NCBI GenBank assembly: GCA_026786045.1
Contig: JAJAYV010000459.1
Span: 1 to 8,281, forward strand
Length of the DNA: 8,281 nt
Source: Frankiaceae bacterium
Lineage (GTDB): Bacteria; Actinomycetota; Actinomycetes; Mycobacteriales; SCTD01
Direction: 5' to 3'
Shown in pieces: positions 7,011 to 8,281 of this stretch (its first letter is position 1; the number at the start of each line of letters is the position of its first letter). A program made the translations under genes and the position numbers. The notes beneath the pieces are model-generated. The model had not been told where the DNA came from. It saw only the letters and a program-made list of their open reading frames with translations, and made no database searches.

Positions 7011-7736
7011 ATGGCTCGCCAGACTCCCCCCACCTCCCGCCGGGCCGCTCCGACGAAGGTGTCCAAGCCCTTCCCGTGGGGCACCGTGCTCGGCTCGGTG
7101 GTGCTGGCCGCGCTCCTCGTCGGCGTCGTCGGCTACGCCTTCGCCAACCAGGGCGAGGGCGTGCGCGACCTGGTGCGCAACCCCGACGCGGCCATCGAGG
7201 GCGTGCAGGTCGCGAACAGCGAGGACCTCGCCCGCGACCATGTCGCGGGGGCGGTCGACTACCCGTCCGTCCCGCCGAACGGCGGCGCGCACAACTCCGT
7301 CCCGCAGTCGTGCGCGGTCTACGACGAGCCGATCCCGGCCGAGCACGCCGTGCACTCGCTGGAGCACGGCGCCGTCTGGATCACCTACAACGACGAGCTC
7401 GCCGAGGACCAGGTCGAGGTGCTGGCCGGCAAGGTCGAGGGCGACCCGTACGGCCTGATGAGCCCGGTGCCGGACCAGGAGAGCCCGATCGTCCTGACCG
7501 CGTGGGGCCGCACGCTCGATCTCGACAGCGCCTCCGACAGCCGCATCGACGACTTCATCGAGGCCTACGCCAGCGGACCGCAGACGCCCGAGCGCGGCGC
7601 GGCCTGCATCGGCAACACCACCACCGGCGAGCTGGCGGCGGCTCCCGTCGCCCCGGCGCCGGACGCCTCCGCGGCGCCTGTCGACCCGTCGGCTGCTCCC
7701 CAGGTCTCCGCGGTTCCGAGCCCGGCCGCGAGCTAG
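7011..7736 (+). CDS. Membrane-anchored DUF3105 family protein
   Basis: The 241-residue protein has a short Arg/Lys-rich cytoplasmic start, one membrane helix at about 26-45 that may act as an uncleaved signal anchor, and an extracytoplasmic domain. The core has PPNGGAHN (88-95), QSCAVYDEPIP (99-109) and HSLEHGAVWITY (115-126), the pattern I associate with DUF3105, whose role is not known. His94, Cys101, His115 and His119 are candidates for metal binding. A second cysteine, Cys199, near the end of the domain could pair with Cys101 once exported. The last 35 residues are an Ala/Pro-rich tail with no fold expected. ATG 7011 is preferred to the upstream GTG at 6957 because a GAGG lies 10 bases before it and the basic start plus helix then resemble a normal membrane anchor. 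It is divergent from argS and its TAG stop overlaps that of the convergent regulator. Confidence 0.85.
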   Translation: MARQTPPTSRRAAPTKVSKPFPWGTVLGSVVLAALLVGVVGYAFANQGEGVRDLVRNPDAAIEGVQVANSEDLARDHVAGAVDYPSVPPNGGAHNSVPQSCAVYDEPIPAEHAVHSLEHGAVWITYNDELAEDQVEVLAGKVEGDPYGLMSPVPDQESPIVLTAWGRTLDLDSASDSRIDDFIEAYASGPQTPERGAACIGNTTTGELAAAPVAPAPDASAAPVDPSAAPQVSAVPSPAAS

Positions 7737-8122
7737 GCTGGGGGGAGCCCGGCCAGCCGCCGGACGACCTCGATGAGCTCGTCCGGGTCGAACGGCTTGG
7801 TGAGGTAGGCGTCGACGCCGATCCGGCTGCCGCGCTCGAGGTCGGCCTCCTGGGCCCGCGCCGAGAGCAGCACGACCTTGATGCCCGCGGTGTCGGGGTC
7901 GGCGCGCAGCCGGCTCGCGGCCTCCCAGCCGTCGAGCCGCGGCATCATGATGTCGAGCGTCACGACGTCCGGGCGGACGGACTTGACCTTGTCCAGGCAG
8001 TCCTGGCCGTCGACGGCCGTGGCGACGTCGAAGCCCTCTAGCTCGAGGTTCACCGTGATCAGCTGGCGGATCACGTCGTCGTCGTCCACCACGAGGACGC
8101 GACCCAGGCTGCTGCTCGACAT
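7733..8122 (-). CDS. Single-domain response regulator (CheY-like receiver)
   Basis: The 129-residue protein is a receiver domain and nothing else. The acidic pocket is Asp13-Asp14 in VLVVDDDD (9-16), the phospho-acceptor is Asp57 in VTLDIMMPRLDG (54-65), the switch residue is Ser87 in LLSARA, and Lys109 lies in LTKPFDPDEL. All key residues are present, so it should be phosphorylated on Asp57 by a sensor kinase encoded elsewhere. With no output domain it must act by protein contact or in a phosphorelay. The ATG start (8122-8120) opens a short MSSSSLG lead before the first strand. The open frame runs on to the window edge but crosses the tRNA gene. No Shine-Dalgarno is visible; a TAGCGT lies 8 bases upstream. 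Its stop overlaps that of the DUF3105 gene. No kinase gene is in the window. Confidence 0.93.
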   Translation of the reverse strand: MSSSSLGRVLVVDDDDVIRQLITVNLELEGFDVATAVDGQDCLDKVKSVRPDVVTLDIMMPRLDGWEAASRLRADPDTAGIKVVLLSARAQEADLERGSRIGVDAYLTKPFDPDELIEVVRRLAGLPPA

Positions 8123-8130
8123 GTGGCGGG

Positions 8131-8136
8131 ACGCTA
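8131..8136 (-). promoter_or_regulatory. -10 element for the response regulator, nearly leaderless
   Basis: TAGCGT on the minus strand fits TANNNT and ends 8 bases before the ATG, so the mRNA would have a leader of only about 2 bases. No ribosome site is seen before the ATG, which agrees. No good -35 is found 17 to 18 bases upstream. Confidence 0.4.
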
Positions 8137-8185
8137 CACAGGCGCGGTCGGCCGCACCGGAGCCACCAGGGTGACGGCCACCGAC

Positions 8186-8194
8186 TGGTAGCGT
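8186..8194 (+). promoter_or_regulatory. Extended -10 element for the tRNA-Arg gene
   Basis: TGG followed by TAGCGT makes an extended -10 (TGN-TANNNT) on the plus strand. Transcription would begin near 8201, about 8 bases before the mature tRNA 5' end. The same hexamer, TAGCGT, serves as the candidate -10 of the divergent response regulator 52 bases away. No standard -35 is present. Confidence 0.4.
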
Positions 8195-8208
8195 CCGGAC
8201 CGCCCCGA

Positions 8209-8280
8209 GCCCCCGTAGCTCAGGGGATAGAGCGGCGCCCTCCGGAGGCGTAGGCGCAGGTTCGAATCCTGCCGGGGGCA
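8209..8280 (+). tRNA. tRNA-Arg (anticodon CCG)
   Basis: A complete cloverleaf can be drawn. The acceptor stem is GCCCCCG with CGGGGGC. The D arm is GCTC/GAGC around AGGGGATA. The anticodon stem is GCGCC/GGCGT (one G-U pair) around loop CTCCGGA. The variable loop is four bases, the T arm is GCAGG/CCTGC around TTCGAAT, and the discriminator is A (8280). The anticodon CCG (8242-8244) reads the arginine codon CGG, a frequent codon in GC-rich genomes. The window ends one base after the discriminator, so whether CCA is encoded cannot be seen. It is charged by the ArgS encoded nearby, although the two genes are on opposite strands and not co-transcribed. Confidence 0.95.
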
Positions 8281-8281
8281 C

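Noticed and set aside
6464..8041. A 525-codon plus-strand frame overlapping argS, the DUF3105 gene and the receiver gene
   Set aside because: It runs through three genes supported by family motifs in other frames, and its product is Arg/Gly/Pro-rich low-complexity sequence.
8123..8281. Upstream extension of the response regulator
   Set aside because: It would cross the tRNA-Arg gene in antisense, and the receiver fold begins just after the ATG at 8122.

Overview
The window is very GC-rich, with G or C at most third codon positions, and carries the gene order argS-lysA-(small membrane protein)-hom-thrC-thrB-rho. This order, the ThrC, LysA and Hom sequences, and a DUF3105-type protein point to an actinobacterium (Actinomycetota). 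The genus cannot be told from the sequence alone. Almost everything here is conserved housekeeping DNA. I see no mobile element, CRISPR array, phage gene or horizontally acquired island.

Minus strand, 6871 down to 392: a compact six-gene operon. It holds arginyl-tRNA synthetase (argS), diaminopimelate decarboxylase (lysA), an unnamed 80-residue two-helix membrane protein, homoserine dehydrogenase (hom), threonine synthase (thrC) and homoserine kinase (thrB). Neighbouring genes overlap by 4 bases (GTGA, GTGA, ATGA) or are separated by 1 to 2 bases, so translation is probably coupled throughout. LysA makes lysine from meso-diaminopimelate. Hom, ThrB and ThrC together turn aspartate semialdehyde into threonine. 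Both branches of the aspartate family are therefore co-transcribed with a charging enzyme for arginine.

Positions 391 to 1: a 328-base gap, then the first 21 codons of a gene read as rho (transcription terminator Rho), cut by the window edge. The gap holds a good promoter candidate just after thrB. It implies a leader of about 270 nt that contains several inverted repeats and a C-rich, G-poor stretch.

Plus strand, 7011 to 7736: a membrane-anchored DUF3105-type protein of unknown function, divergent from argS. Its stop codon overlaps the stop of a convergent single-domain response regulator (8122 down to 7733) in a shared CTAG. After a short divergent promoter region the window ends with a tRNA-Arg gene with anticodon CCG (8209 to 8280).

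The items most worth a second look are the cysteine-tailed membrane protein inside the amino-acid operon, the structured rho leader, and the stand-alone receiver paired tail to tail with DUF3105. None amounts to a demonstrably new system on sequence alone.
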